DNA of 64,000 bases from Paranoxybacillus vitaminiphilus (GCF_003259935.1 NZ_QLMH01000014.1:1-64000); one strand, 5' to 3'. Positions 1 through 7,902 are shown, numbered from the stretch's first letter. Program-made: numbers and translations. Notes: generated from the sequence alone by a model not told the origin.

Positions 1-122
1 GAGGGTATGGATACCGAAACAACGCACATCTTTTCTTGCGCATCCGCCTAGAAACGGGAGGGAAATTTGTCACCCCCGACTTTTGGTGATGAACCCATTT
101 TATAGAGTTTTAACAAAAAAGC

Positions 123-166
123 TGTGAGATAAATCATGACTTTGGGAAGATGTGATGAAAATCATA
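123..166 (+). promoter_or_regulatory. Two FNR-like sites before the dead qNor gene
   Basis: Two imperfect FNR palindromes lie 28 bp apart: TGTGAGATAAATCATG at 123-138 and TGTGATGAAAATCATA at 151-166. The second is centred about 41 bp upstream of a start predicted from TATTAC at 188-193. Both keep a perfect left half and a degenerate right half. They would once have driven the nitric oxide reductase remnant that starts at 252. Confidence 0.5.
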
Positions 167-251
167 TCGGTAGTTTGCCGTACCTCATATTACCGCTATG
201 TTGACAAGCGTTACAATGAAAGCGAAAGTAGTGAAGAGGAAGGGGTTGAAC

Positions 252-475
252 ATGGAGATTAACAGGGAGATGCGAAAACACAAAATCGCTTTTTAAAATC
301 GATATTAATTTTTACGATTTTAATAGCTTTATCGTTTTGCTTGCCGGCGGGTATTGGATTTTTAAAGAAATGGCTTCAAGGCCAAAAGAGAAGAGGCTGT
401 CCAACAACTCCCGCAGCACAACAGTGCGCGAGGGGAGAATTTATCGGGCAGCCATTTTTACATGTTAGCGCTCTT
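252..475 (+). pseudogene. norB: Remnant of quinol-dependent nitric oxide reductase (qNor) N-terminus
   Basis: A ribosome site (GAGGAAGGGG) precedes ATG 252, which opens MEINRE and soon hits a stop at 294. The next reading frame (293-334) gives the transmembrane stretch LKSILIFTILIALS. The third frame (334-390) gives VLLAGGYWIFKEMASRPKE. I recall nearly the same segments, in this order, at the start of Geobacillus qNor, so two frameshifts have broken the gene. Similarity fades by about 475, where a small gene on the other strand begins. The rest of the roughly 750-residue enzyme is missing. qNor reduces NO to N2O in denitrification; this copy cannot be functional. Confidence 0.8.
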
Positions 476-671
476 GTCCTGCTTCTTTCTTTTCATAGCA
501 CTGGAAGCAATATAACATTTCTTTTTCTTCACTTACGATACCATTTAAAAAGCCATGCAAACAATGAATCGGTTTGCCGCACCCGGAACAAAAGCCGACG
601 AACTCTTCCAACCGCCATTCTCCTTTCGCGAGCATTGAGAATTTCCATAACGAGTTTGTGATGTCCATCAT
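465..671 (-). CDS. Small zinc-ribbon-like protein, unknown function
   Basis: This is a 68-residue protein with two Cys-x2-Cys pairs (CSGC near residue 30 and CFQC near residue 56) and a few histidines, a layout typical of a small zinc-binding fold. The two adjacent ATG codons at the start have no clear ribosome site, so the start is uncertain. The reading frame overlaps the end of the qNor remnant on the opposite strand. I do not recognise the family. Its position beside denitrification debris suggests, but does not show, a link to nitrogen-oxide metabolism. It could be a chance frame, but the Cys spacing argues against that. Confidence 0.45.
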   Translation of the reverse strand: MMDITNSLWKFSMLAKGEWRLEEFVGFCSGCGKPIHCLHGFLNGIVSEEKEMLYCFQCYEKKEAGQER

Positions 672-959
672 TACGAAAAATAGGCAAAGTCATTATGATG
701 CGTATATAGATTATTATAATATAAAGTATCTATGTTTTATGAGCAATTTATAGCCGAATTTCATGCTGCAGCAATTTTCCGCTGATTTGACAGCCTAAAC
801 TAGGAAAAGTAATGGAGTTGACAAATGACCATGACTCGAGACAGCTTCATTATCCATTTACGATGGAACTGGAAAATTAATTTAAATGAGAGTATTTGGA
901 GAGGGGTTCGAAAATTTGGTGGAGGCTATTGGAAAGAAGTGATAAACTTGACGGACGGT
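672..959. other. Gap with no supported gene
   Basis: AT-rich stretch with only short frames. A 22-codon frame starting at an ATG near 811 has no recognisable product. The 882-959 part may be the scrambled continuation of the DUF2935-like remnant on the minus strand. No promoter or RNA structure stands out. Confidence 0.4.
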
Positions 960-1082
960 TGTAACTAATTTACGTTCAGATGGATCCAACAAAGAAGAGA
1001 TAAAACGGGAATGTTCCATCATAATTCTAAGCCAAAACTTATTTTCAGCCAGTGAACGCTCAATAAATTCCTTTTCTGTCAA
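960..1082 (-). pseudogene. Remnant of a DUF2935-like protein
   Basis: The minus strand encodes a short segment with the core FWLRIMMEHSRFISSLL followed by DPSERKLV. This resembles the start of DUF2935 proteins, helical and histidine-bearing, common in bacilli and clostridia. After residue 38 the frame gives unrelated sequence, and pieces that look like a continuation appear in other frames. I read this as a truncated, frameshifted gene. The family assignment is from memory of the pattern only. Confidence 0.4.
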
Positions 1083-1407
1083 CGATTCAGGTGGATCTGC
1101 TTTTGTTTCAGGGGGGAATTAACATTTGATTTTGGGAACCCGTTGCAAAGTGACCAGGTATCGGTGGAGGATTCTGCAAACTTCCCACTCCTTTTTAGAA
1201 TAATTAAATTACCTAAAATTATATTCAAGGTGCTATTCTTTTGTGTGTTTTTATAGGAAAATATTGTTAAACTATGATGAATTGTATCACAAATAGAGCA
1301 AAAATTTTTTAACAACCAGCAGCTTCTATTTGAATAAGGGAAGCTTTTCTTTTTGTTTTCTTCATGTTAAAGTGGTACAAAAGTTTTCGATTGAGGAGTG
1401 AACAAAG
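1083..1407. other. Intergenic region upstream of mobA
   Basis: No open frame with recognisable content. A half FNR site (TATCACA near 1288) is present without a proper partner. The mobA ribosome site (GAGGAG near 1395) lies at the right end. No other element is recognised. Confidence 0.4.
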
Positions 1408-1995
1408 GTGAAAGAGATTGCAGGAGCAGTTCTTGCCGGCGGGGAGTCGCGGCGTTTTGGCAGCCCGAAAGCGTTTGCGAAACGGGAAGGAACTTATTTT
1501 TTTCAGTTTTCTGTCAATGCGCTGCGGCCATTTGTTCAAGAAATATATATTGTCAGTCATCCTTCCCTTATATCGCGCTTTCGACAAGTGACGAATGAAA
1601 AAATTTTGCTTGACGAAGAAATGTATCGCGGCCAAGGTCCGCTTGCCGGAATTTATACGGTCATGAGGCGAACGGATGCCGAATGGATTTTTGTTCTTCC
1701 TTGTGATATGCCGTATATACGTCCAGATACGGTAGGAAAAATGGTGAAATGTATCGATGAATCGTTTGATATCATCGCTTCTGCTCATTTCGGCCGGATT
1801 CAGCCGCTAGTAGGGATATACAACCGGCGCACGCTGCAAGAAATTGGGCAGCTGTTGAACGAACGAAACAATCGAATGCTGTCTTTGTTCGAGCACTGCC
1901 GTGTCCGCTATGTCAACGAACAAGACTTTTTCGAAGAGGAATGTGTTTTTCAAAATATTAATTATCGGCAGGAATATGACAATTATATGACATAA
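1408..1995 (+). CDS. mobA: Molybdenum cofactor guanylyltransferase MobA
   Basis: MobA transfers GMP from GTP to Mo-molybdopterin, making the bis-MGD cofactor used by nitrate reductase-type enzymes. The N-terminus shows the nucleotide-binding signature LAGGESRRFGSPKAF, and a later stretch, FVLPCDMP, fits the metal-binding DMP loop. At 195 residues the length is normal for the family. The start is GTG 1408 with GAGGAG upstream. It opens a cluster rich in cofactor genes (moaA, moeA, mobB, moaE, moaD), although moaB and moaC are not in the window. The bis-MGD specificity suits the Nap/Nas-type enzyme encoded at 7922. Confidence 0.9.
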   Translation: MKEIAGAVLAGGESRRFGSPKAFAKREGTYFFQFSVNALRPFVQEIYIVSHPSLISRFRQVTNEKILLDEEMYRGQGPLAGIYTVMRRTDAEWIFVLPCDMPYIRPDTVGKMVKCIDESFDIIASAHFGRIQPLVGIYNRRTLQEIGQLLNERNNRMLSLFEHCRVRYVNEQDFFEEECVFQNINYRQEYDNYMT

Positions 1996-2002
1996 GTAAT
2001 AT

Positions 2003-2045
2003 TGTGATGTGCATCACATGAGCTTCTCTTCTTATGCTTTACAAT
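2003..2045 (+). promoter_or_regulatory. FNR-activated promoter of the radical SAM gene
   Basis: A perfect palindrome TGTGATGTGCATCACA sits at 2003-2018. A -10 hexamer TACAAT follows at 2040-2045, placing the predicted transcription start near 2052 and the FNR centre at about -41.5. There is no good -35, as expected for an activator-dependent promoter. Confidence 0.8.
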
Positions 2046-2067
2046 TGAAAGCAAGGAGGGAGCATTC

Positions 2068-3186
2068 ATGAGAGACTTTCATGAAAATCCGTTTATTGTT
2101 ATTTGGGAGCTAACGCGGGCGTGTCAGCTTAAGTGCCTTCATTGCCGGGCGGAGGCGCAATATGATCGCGATCCGCGCGAGTTGACGCTGGAAGAGGGAA
2201 AAAAACTGATTGACGAAATTTATGAAATGGATCAGCCGCTTCTCGTGTTTACAGGCGGCGACCCATTGATGCGGCCGGATGTGTATGACATTGCTAAATA
2301 TGCAATTGAGAAAGGATTGCGTGTTTCGATGACGCCAAGTGCGACACCGAATGTGACGAAAGAAGCGATTCGCAAAGCAAAAGAAGTCGGGTTGGCGCGC
2401 TGGGCGTTTAGTTTAGATGGACCAAACGCGGAAATTCACGACCATTTTCGCGGAACGCCGGGCTCATTTGACTTAACAATCAAAGCGATTAAATATTTGC
2501 ATGAACTTGAAATCCCCGTGCAAATTAACACCGTTATATCCCGATATAATGTCCACGTGCTCGACGAAATGGCCGCGCTTGTTGAAAAATTGAAATGTGT
2601 GCTTTGGAGCGTCTTTTTCCTTGTGCCAACGGGGCGCGGCAAGGAGACGGATATGATTTCACCAGTTGAACATGAAAAAGTATTTAAATGGCTATATGAA
2701 ACAAGCAAACGTGTGCCGTTTGATATTAAAACAACAGCAGGGCAGCATTATCGCCGCGTCGTGCTGCAGGAAAAAATGCGCGAGAAGAAAAAGGCGGACG
2801 GACAGATCCGCTATGAAGATGTACTCATGAAAGGGCTGACTGGACAAGTGGACGGCCTCGGCCGGGCGCCAAAAGGGGTCAATGATGGGAACGGATTTCT
2901 CTTTATCTCGCATATTGGCGATGTGTATCCAAGCGGATTGCTGCCTGTGAAAGCAGGAAATGTACGAGAAACACCGCTGGCGGATATTTACCGTCATTCA
3001 CCGATTTTTCAAGACTTGAGAAACCCGGATAAGTATAAAGGAAAATGCGGCGTCTGCGAGTTCCGTTTCGTTTGCGGCGGCTCGCGTTCACGGGCGTATG
3101 CCGTAACAGGAGATTACTTAGAGAGCGAGCCTTTCTGTGTTTATATTCCAAAGGCGCTGCGTAAGAAGAAACAAACATTGCATTAG
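2068..3186 (+). CDS. Radical SAM/SPASM protein of the NirJ/AhbD-like group
   Basis: This 372-residue radical SAM protein has the cluster motif C19-x3-C23-x2-C26. Its C-terminal cysteine domain (C327, C330, C336, C357) carries the pattern CGVCEFRFVCGGSRSRAYA, which recalls AhbC, AhbD and NirJ, enzymes that alter tetrapyrrole side chains. It also resembles the uncharacterised BA_1875-type family. The ribosome site AAGGAGGG precedes ATG 2068. It has its own FNR promoter and is followed by narK, so a role in anaerobic nitrate metabolism is likely. The substrate is unknown: haem modification and peptide modification are both possible. Confidence 0.75.
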   Translation: MRDFHENPFIVIWELTRACQLKCLHCRAEAQYDRDPRELTLEEGKKLIDEIYEMDQPLLVFTGGDPLMRPDVYDIAKYAIEKGLRVSMTPSATPNVTKEAIRKAKEVGLARWAFSLDGPNAEIHDHFRGTPGSFDLTIKAIKYLHELEIPVQINTVISRYNVHVLDEMAALVEKLKCVLWSVFFLVPTGRGKETDMISPVEHEKVFKWLYETSKRVPFDIKTTAGQHYRRVVLQEKMREKKKADGQIRYEDVLMKGLTGQVDGLGRAPKGVNDGNGFLFISHIGDVYPSGLLPVKAGNVRETPLADIYRHSPIFQDLRNPDKYKGKCGVCEFRFVCGGSRSRAYAVTGDYLESEPFCVYIPKALRKKKQTLH

Positions 3187-3216
3187 CTGGCTCACTGAAT
3201 GAGTCAGCTTTTTTAT
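3185..3216 (+). terminator. Rho-independent terminator
   Basis: The stem AGCTGGCTCA / TGAGTCAGCT with loop CTGAA is followed by six T residues. It starts inside the stop codon of the radical SAM gene. Confidence 0.8.
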
Positions 3217-3271
3217 CATCCGGATAACGAAAATAATCTATTTTTTACAAATATGTGACACTGTATAAAAA

Positions 3272-3314
3272 TGTGAAAAACATCACATTTTTATCTCTCT
3301 ATTTTTTTTATTAT
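3272..3314 (+). promoter_or_regulatory. FNR-activated narK promoter
   Basis: A perfect site TGTGAAAAACATCACA lies at 3272-3287, inside a longer A/T-extended palindrome. A -10 hexamer TATTAT at 3309-3314 puts the site centre near -41.5. B. subtilis narK is likewise FNR-activated. Confidence 0.8.
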
Positions 3315-3360
3315 CAAATTACAAAAATGATTTTTGAATTTAAAAGGAGAGAATACTCAT

Positions 3361-4698
3361 ATGAGTCAATTAGCTAAAAAAGCAGCGACAAATGACTTGC
3401 CGAAGAAAAAAGGACGAATCGGCATGGATTGGAATCCGGAAAATCCTATGTTTTGGGAACAAGAAGGAAAGAAGCATGCGAGACGCAATCTTTGGATTTC
3501 TGTTCCAGCTTTAATGCTAGCCTTTATTGTATGGCAAATTTGGTCTGTTGTCGCGATCCGGTTGAATGATATTGGGTTTTCATTTACCGATAGTCAACTA
3601 TTTACATTAGCAGCTATTCCAGGCTTAGTCGGTGCGACATTGCGTTTCGTTTATACGTTTGCCGTTGGAAAATTTGGCGGAAGAAACTGGACTGTGTTTT
3701 CAACAGCGATTTTATTAATTCCGGCCGTTGGGATTGGCATTGCTGTACAAAATCCGGATACGCCGTATTGGGTGATGATATTGCTCGCCGCATTATGTGG
3801 GCTTGGAGGAGGAAACTTTTCTTCATCTTCTGCCAACATTAGCTTCTTTTTTCCGAAAAAAGAAAAAGGAACGGCGCTTGGAATTAATGGCGGCTTAGGA
3901 AATATGGGGGTATCTGTTGTTCAATTCGTAACGCCGCTTATCATTACAACGGGGGTATTTGCCGCAATTGGCGGGGAAAGTCAAGTTCTTCCTGATGGAA
4001 AAGAGATTTGGCTACAAAACGCAGCATTTATTTGGGTTGTTCCGATTATTCTCTTAACGATCATTGCTTATTTCGGCATGGACAATATTCCAAATGCACA
4101 ACAATCAGTGTCTGACCAATTTGTTATTATAAAGCGTAAACATACATGGATTATGACATGGCTTTATGTGGCTACATTCGGGTCGTTTATCGGCTATGCA
4201 GCAGCGTTTCCGCTTGTGTTAAAATCGCAGTTTCCTGAGCATACATCGCTTGCCTTTTTAGGGGCGTTTCTCGCAGCAGCATCCCGCCCGGTCGGAGGAT
4301 GGTTATCAGATAAGTTCGGCGGCGCGCGCGTGACAAGTTACGTGTTAGTTACGATGGGAATTGGTGCTGGCGCTGTCATGTATTTTACTAACGAAAAACA
4401 GTTTGCCGGGTTTTTGATTTCGTTCTTAATCTTGTTTATCGCAGCGGGAATGGGTTCGGGTTCTACATTCCAAATGATTCCAGTTATTTTTCCGCCAAAA
4501 GAAGCGGCACCAGTGCTTGGATTTACGGCAGCATTTGCAGCATATGGCTCATTCCTTATTCCAAAATTATTCGGCTGGTCTGTGCAAACTACAGGAACAC
4601 CAGTTACAGCATTTTATTTCTTCATCGCTTTTTACGTTATTTCAATTATCTTGAATTGGTATTATTATGCAAGAAAAAATGCGGAAGTAAAATGTTAA
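3361..4698 (+). CDS. narK: Nitrate/nitrite transporter NarK (MFS)
   Basis: This 445-residue major facilitator protein moves nitrate in and/or nitrite out across the membrane. It has about 12 hydrophobic segments. Glycine-rich stretches, GLGGGNFSSSSANISFFFP and GINGGLGNMGVS, match the nitrate signature of NarK-type carriers. ATG 3361 is chosen because AAAGGAGAG lies just upstream. The N-terminal 50 residues are a polar cytoplasmic extension. The FNR site upstream ties it to anaerobic nitrate reduction. The direction of transport (nitrate/nitrite antiport or proton symport) cannot be decided from sequence. Confidence 0.9.
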   Translation: MSQLAKKAATNDLPKKKGRIGMDWNPENPMFWEQEGKKHARRNLWISVPALMLAFIVWQIWSVVAIRLNDIGFSFTDSQLFTLAAIPGLVGATLRFVYTFAVGKFGGRNWTVFSTAILLIPAVGIGIAVQNPDTPYWVMILLAALCGLGGGNFSSSSANISFFFPKKEKGTALGINGGLGNMGVSVVQFVTPLIITTGVFAAIGGESQVLPDGKEIWLQNAAFIWVVPIILLTIIAYFGMDNIPNAQQSVSDQFVIIKRKHTWIMTWLYVATFGSFIGYAAAFPLVLKSQFPEHTSLAFLGAFLAAASRPVGGWLSDKFGGARVTSYVLVTMGIGAGAVMYFTNEKQFAGFLISFLILFIAAGMGSGSTFQMIPVIFPPKEAAPVLGFTAAFAAYGSFLIPKLFGWSVQTTGTPVTAFYFFIAFYVISIILNWYYYARKNAEVKC

Positions 4699-4717
4699 AA
4701 AGGGTTTAGGAAAAAGA

Positions 4718-4785
4718 AAAAACTCCTATTGTAGAAGTGCCGCTTGTTTGTATCGAAAACAACCATTCTACAAAGGAGTTTTTTC
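4718..4785 (+). terminator. Likely terminator after narK
   Basis: Imperfect inverted arms AAAACTCC-ATTGTAGAA and TTCTACAA-AGGAGTTTT enclose a loop of about 25 nt and end in a T tract. They may also be the edge of the mobile-element debris that follows. Confidence 0.55.
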
Positions 4786-4786
4786 T

Positions 4787-4980
4787 ATGATAAGAACCGG
4801 ATCAAGCGCTAGAATGCCACGGTTTTGCCGGGGAGTTGATTAAAATTTGCATTAAAGAAAGAGGGATGACCTGAAAATATTAGGACGCGCAATCACAATT
4901 CATTAGTGTGGCTAAATATTTGCCGGTCAGCTTCTTTTAGAAGTCTCCCACCTCTAAAAGAAGCGTAGGTGGGAGATGTT
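4787..4980. mobile_element. Possible insertion-sequence remnant
   Basis: One forward frame (about 4790-4874) reads as a short tail, HGFAGELIKICIKERGMT then stop, which looks like the end of a longer protein, perhaps a transposase. The hairpin CTCCCACCT / AGGTGGGAG (about 4946-4976), with a repeated TCTTTTAGAAG / TCTAAAAGAAG motif, recalls right ends of IS200/IS605 elements. No intact transposase is present. The identification is tentative. Confidence 0.35.
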
Positions 4981-4987
4981 CATTGAT

Positions 4988-5701
4988 TTATTCAATCCGG
5001 CAAATTTCGACTGGACAATTTTCGCATTGAATTTCGCTTTTTAAATAGTCAAGGTCGTGAATTGTAATTTTTCCTCTTTTGATAGACAGAATTCCTTTGT
5101 TTTTTAACGCATTTAACATGCGGTTGACACTTTCTCTTGTCGTTCCGCAAAAATTTGCTAAATCTTGATTTTTTAACGGCAAATCAATAAGGATGCTGCC
5201 GTCTTTGAGAGGAATGCCGTAACTGTTGGACATCCGAATGAGCGTCGAGTAAAGTGCCCCTTTTTTCCCATGCAAAATTAAATCGCGAAACTTCGTTTGC
5301 GTCCGTCTCGTATGGTTGCTGAGCCATTGCATATATTCAAATGTCAATGAAGGGTTTAAAAGAAGCTGCTCTTCCAAGTAATCTTTTTCAATAACGGCCA
5401 CTTCGCCGTCTTCGATGACTTTCGCAGTTAATAAATATTTCGGATCATTTGTAAAAAGTGTCAGCTCCCCGACAATTTCTCCGACGCTGCAAATTCGAAA
5501 GCACATTTCTTTTCCGTCCGGGCACGTTTTAATCATTTGCAGTTTGCCTGAGCAGATTAAGTACAGTTCATTTGCCGGCATTCCTTCTTGAAATAGAAAG
5601 GAGCCTTTTTTTATTTTTTTGCTATAGTTCGCTGAACGGAGCAATTCTTTTAATTGGTTGAAGCGTGGATTCAATTGTAATTGTTCGGAAGGTAAAGCCA
5701 T
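4988..5701 (-). CDS. fnr: FNR-type anaerobic regulator (Crp/Fnr family)
   Basis: This is a 237-residue oxygen-sensing transcription factor. It has an N-terminal cyclic-nucleotide-type beta roll and a C-terminal helix-turn-helix around residues 175-205 (NQDLANFCGTTRESVNRML). The extreme C-terminus holds C226, C229 and C234, and Asp140 lies in the dimer helix. B. subtilis FNR binds its [4Fe-4S] cluster with Cys227, Cys230, Cys235 and Asp141, so all four ligands match with a one-residue shift. It lies 27 bp after the Mrp gene, in the same orientation and probably the same transcript. It converges with narK. It is expected to act on the TGTGA-N6-TCACA sites found across the first 15 kb. Confidence 0.92.
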   Translation of the reverse strand: MALPSEQLQLNPRFNQLKELLRSANYSKKIKKGSFLFQEGMPANELYLICSGKLQMIKTCPDGKEMCFRICSVGEIVGELTLFTNDPKYLLTAKVIEDGEVAVIEKDYLEEQLLLNPSLTFEYMQWLSNHTRRTQTKFRDLILHGKKGALYSTLIRMSNSYGIPLKDGSILIDLPLKNQDLANFCGTTRESVNRMLNALKNKGILSIKRGKITIHDLDYLKSEIQCENCPVEICRIE

Positions 5702-5728
5702 CAGTTTTCACCTCCAAAGTTTCACTCA

Positions 5729-6472
5729 TTATGCATCATTCATCAACGAATCAATGCGTTTAGCTAATTCATTATAGTACGTATATAATAATGTCTCTTC
5801 TTCATAAAGCATTGGAACGATTCCATCTTCTCTCGGCGGCTCAAGCGGCAATCGCGAGATGACTTCTGTACATAGCTTATCCGCGAGCAAATCACCGCCG
5901 CCTTTTCCGAAAATAAAATATTTTTCATTTTGGCCGGGAGGAGAAAAGTAAGCCATATTTTCGATAACTCCGAGTATTTCATGGTTTGCCTTTAGGGCCA
6001 TTGTCCCGGCGCGTTCCGCAACGAATGTCGCTGCCGGATGCGGTGTTGTGACAATTAATTCTTTACTTTGCGGAATAAAGTAGTGCATATCAAGGGCGAC
6101 ATCACCAGTGCCCGGCGGCATGTCTAATATAGCATAATCAAGTTCTCCCCATAAGACATCTTCTGTGAAATGCTGCACCATTTTTCCTAACATTGGCCCT
6201 CGCCAAACAACCGGGTCGTTTCCATTCAGTAAAAAACCCATGGACATAATTTTGACTCCATGTGATTCGACAGGAATGATTTTTCCGTTAAATGTTTTTG
6301 GCTTGAAGGTAATGTTAAAAAATTTTGGCACGCTGAAACCATATATATCTAAATCAATAAGGGCAACATTTTTTCCAAGTCTTGCAAGGGACAAAGCAAG
6401 GTTAACAGAAACGGTCGTTTTGCCAACCCCGCCTTTTCCGCTTGTTACTGCAATTACGTTATTTGCCAGCAT
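5729..6472 (-). CDS. Mrp/ApbC-type P-loop ATPase lacking the CxxC motif
   Basis: This 247-residue MinD/Mrp ATPase has the deviant Walker A motif SGKGGVGKTT near the N-terminus. Family members carry and insert [4Fe-4S] clusters; the Gram-positive member SalA acts in gene regulation. Where ApbC has a conserved CxxC pair, this protein reads AYFSPPGQNEKYFIFG, so the cluster-holding cysteines are absent. It also lacks an N-terminal MIP18-like domain. ATG 6472 is preferred because AAGGAGTG sits just before it. It is cotranscribed with fnr behind an FNR site, so a role in maturing or regulating the nitrate reductase system is plausible but unproven. Confidence 0.75.
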   Translation of the reverse strand: MLANNVIAVTSGKGGVGKTTVSVNLALSLARLGKNVALIDLDIYGFSVPKFFNITFKPKTFNGKIIPVESHGVKIMSMGFLLNGNDPVVWRGPMLGKMVQHFTEDVLWGELDYAILDMPPGTGDVALDMHYFIPQSKELIVTTPHPAATFVAERAGTMALKANHEILGVIENMAYFSPPGQNEKYFIFGKGGGDLLADKLCTEVISRLPLEPPREDGIVPMLYEEETLLYTYYNELAKRIDSLMNDA

Positions 6473-6504
6473 GAAAACACTCCTTGCATTCAATGTTTAC
6501 TATC

Positions 6505-6547
6505 ATTTTAGAAATTATTTTTTTTTATCGGTGTGACGAATATCACA
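6505..6547 (-). promoter_or_regulatory. FNR-activated promoter of the Mrp-fnr operon
   Basis: A perfect site TGTGACGAATATCACA lies at 6532-6547. On the minus strand a -10 TAAAAT at 6510-6505 puts the site centre near -41.5. This predicts that fnr activates its own operon. Confidence 0.75.
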
Positions 6548-6661
6548 CTTTTATGCAACTGTCAAAATCCTGTCACAAAGCATAGCTGCGCTTTTCCGTT
6601 TTGCAGGAAAATGTGTAGAAAATGTGACGATTTTTGTTTTCCAAGAAATAAGGGGGGATTA

Positions 6662-6704
6662 TGTGATGTTCCTCACAGTGAAAACGAAAAAACATTTTTA
6701 CAAT
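6662..6704 (+). promoter_or_regulatory. FNR-activated promoter of the reductase operon
   Basis: A perfect site TGTGATGTTCCTCACA lies at 6662-6677 with -10 TACAAT at 6699-6704, giving a centre near -41.5. It is separate from the site serving the divergent Mrp-fnr operon, 115 bp to the left. Confidence 0.8.
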
Positions 6705-6753
6705 TAACATTGAAATCAATGGAATGAGGTATTTCGTAAGGAGGTTATCCTTC

Positions 6754-7902
6754 ATGCAAAGATTAGAAAAATCCTTTTACTCGAAAACAAGCATGTATGC
6801 TTTTTTTGTTACGCTAGTTTTATTTTTCACCGTTTGGATCGGGACGGGAAAGTTTCAACATATTGACATGGCTCTGCTTGGATATTTGCTGTCCTCGTTC
6901 ATATTTGCCATCGGTTTAACCGTCCGCATGTGCTCATGGCTGTTAAGACCAGCCACCTATCAAGTAGTAAAAAGAAGTTTAAAAAATTTAAAAGATAAAA
7001 AACGTGTCAAGCGCAATATTATCTCAATTTTAAAAACTGCTTTTGAAAATATCTTTTTACAAAAATTTATTTTTAAGCGGGGGATTTACCGGGGAGTTCA
7101 ACACTTTTTGATTGCCTGGGGATGCATTGGCTCATTCGCGATTACGTTCGGACTTACGTTTGGCTGGATGCGTTTTGATTTAGTTGATTCAGACACGTAC
7201 CAAATTGTTGTCATGGACCTGCCGACGATCACGATGAAAGCGCATGGAATTTTTGCGGAAATGATTTATAACGGATTAAATATTACCGCGGTGATGGTGT
7301 TAGTTGGTGTATGTATGGCACTGGCACGAAGAATTGTCGACAAAGATGTGAAAGTAACGCAGCGGTTTGAGTTCGACTTATTTCCTTTGTATCTGCTTTT
7401 GGCTGTAACGGTTTCCGGATTGCTTTTAACCGTTTCTTACACGTTTTTGGACGGCTGGATGCATCATTATATTACGCTTATTCACCAAATTACCGTCGTC
7501 GTGATGCTCGTCTATTTTCCGTTTGGCAAATTATTTCATTTGCCAATTCGTCCGTTGGCGACGGCTGTTCCGATGAATTATCAGGAGGAATGGAAAGTGG
7601 ACACAAGACCATGTAAAAAATGTGGAGCAACTTACAGCAGCGATGAGCAAATTGAAGATGTTAAAGGAATTTTGCAAGCGCAAAATTTCGATTTGCAATT
7701 GGCAGACGGCAGCTTTTTAGCGGATTATTGTCCAGCCTGCCGCAGACGGATGCGTGTGATGAAGCAGCTGAATATGGAAGCGCCAAAAGGAAATCCGTAC
7801 GGTCCGATTCAAACATTGAACGGCATCCAGATTTCTGGATTTGGTAAAAAGCGCTCTGATGAATTTTACAATATACCGAAAGAGGAAGAAAAAGTACATT
7901 AA
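6754..7902 (+). CDS. NarI-like membrane cytochrome b with C-terminal zinc-ribbon-like tail
   Basis: This 382-residue protein has about six hydrophobic helices (roughly residues 14-34, 40-64, 117-139, 168-190, 208-231 and 241-261). His244 and His262 are 18 residues apart, the same spacing as the two haem ligands near the end of E. coli NarI (187 and 205). His117 and His164 are candidate partners. I infer a dihaem quinol-oxidising subunit. The soluble tail adds C287-x2-C290 and C326-x2-C329, a rubredoxin or zinc-ribbon layout not found in NarI. AAGGAGG precedes ATG 6754. It is the first gene of the operon with the molybdoenzyme, 19 bp upstream. Confidence 0.7.
   Translation: MQRLEKSFYSKTSMYAFFVTLVLFFTVWIGTGKFQHIDMALLGYLLSSFIFAIGLTVRMCSWLLRPATYQVVKRSLKNLKDKKRVKRNIISILKTAFENIFLQKFIFKRGIYRGVQHFLIAWGCIGSFAITFGLTFGWMRFDLVDSDTYQIVVMDLPTITMKAHGIFAEMIYNGLNITAVMVLVGVCMALARRIVDKDVKVTQRFEFDLFPLYLLLAVTVSGLLLTVSYTFLDGWMHHYITLIHQITVVVMLVYFPFGKLFHLPIRPLATAVPMNYQEEWKVDTRPCKKCGATYSSDEQIEDVKGILQAQNFDLQLADGSFLADYCPACRRRMRVMKQLNMEAPKGNPYGPIQTLNGIQISGFGKKRSDEFYNIPKEEEKVH

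Noticed and set aside
341-661. Forward open frame of 106 codons
   Set aside because: It covers one shifted piece of the qNor remnant and then the antisense of the small zinc-ribbon gene; no start site and no coherent protein.
1309-1788. Minus-strand frame of 159 codons
   Set aside because: It is the antisense shadow of mobA and has no ribosome site or domain.
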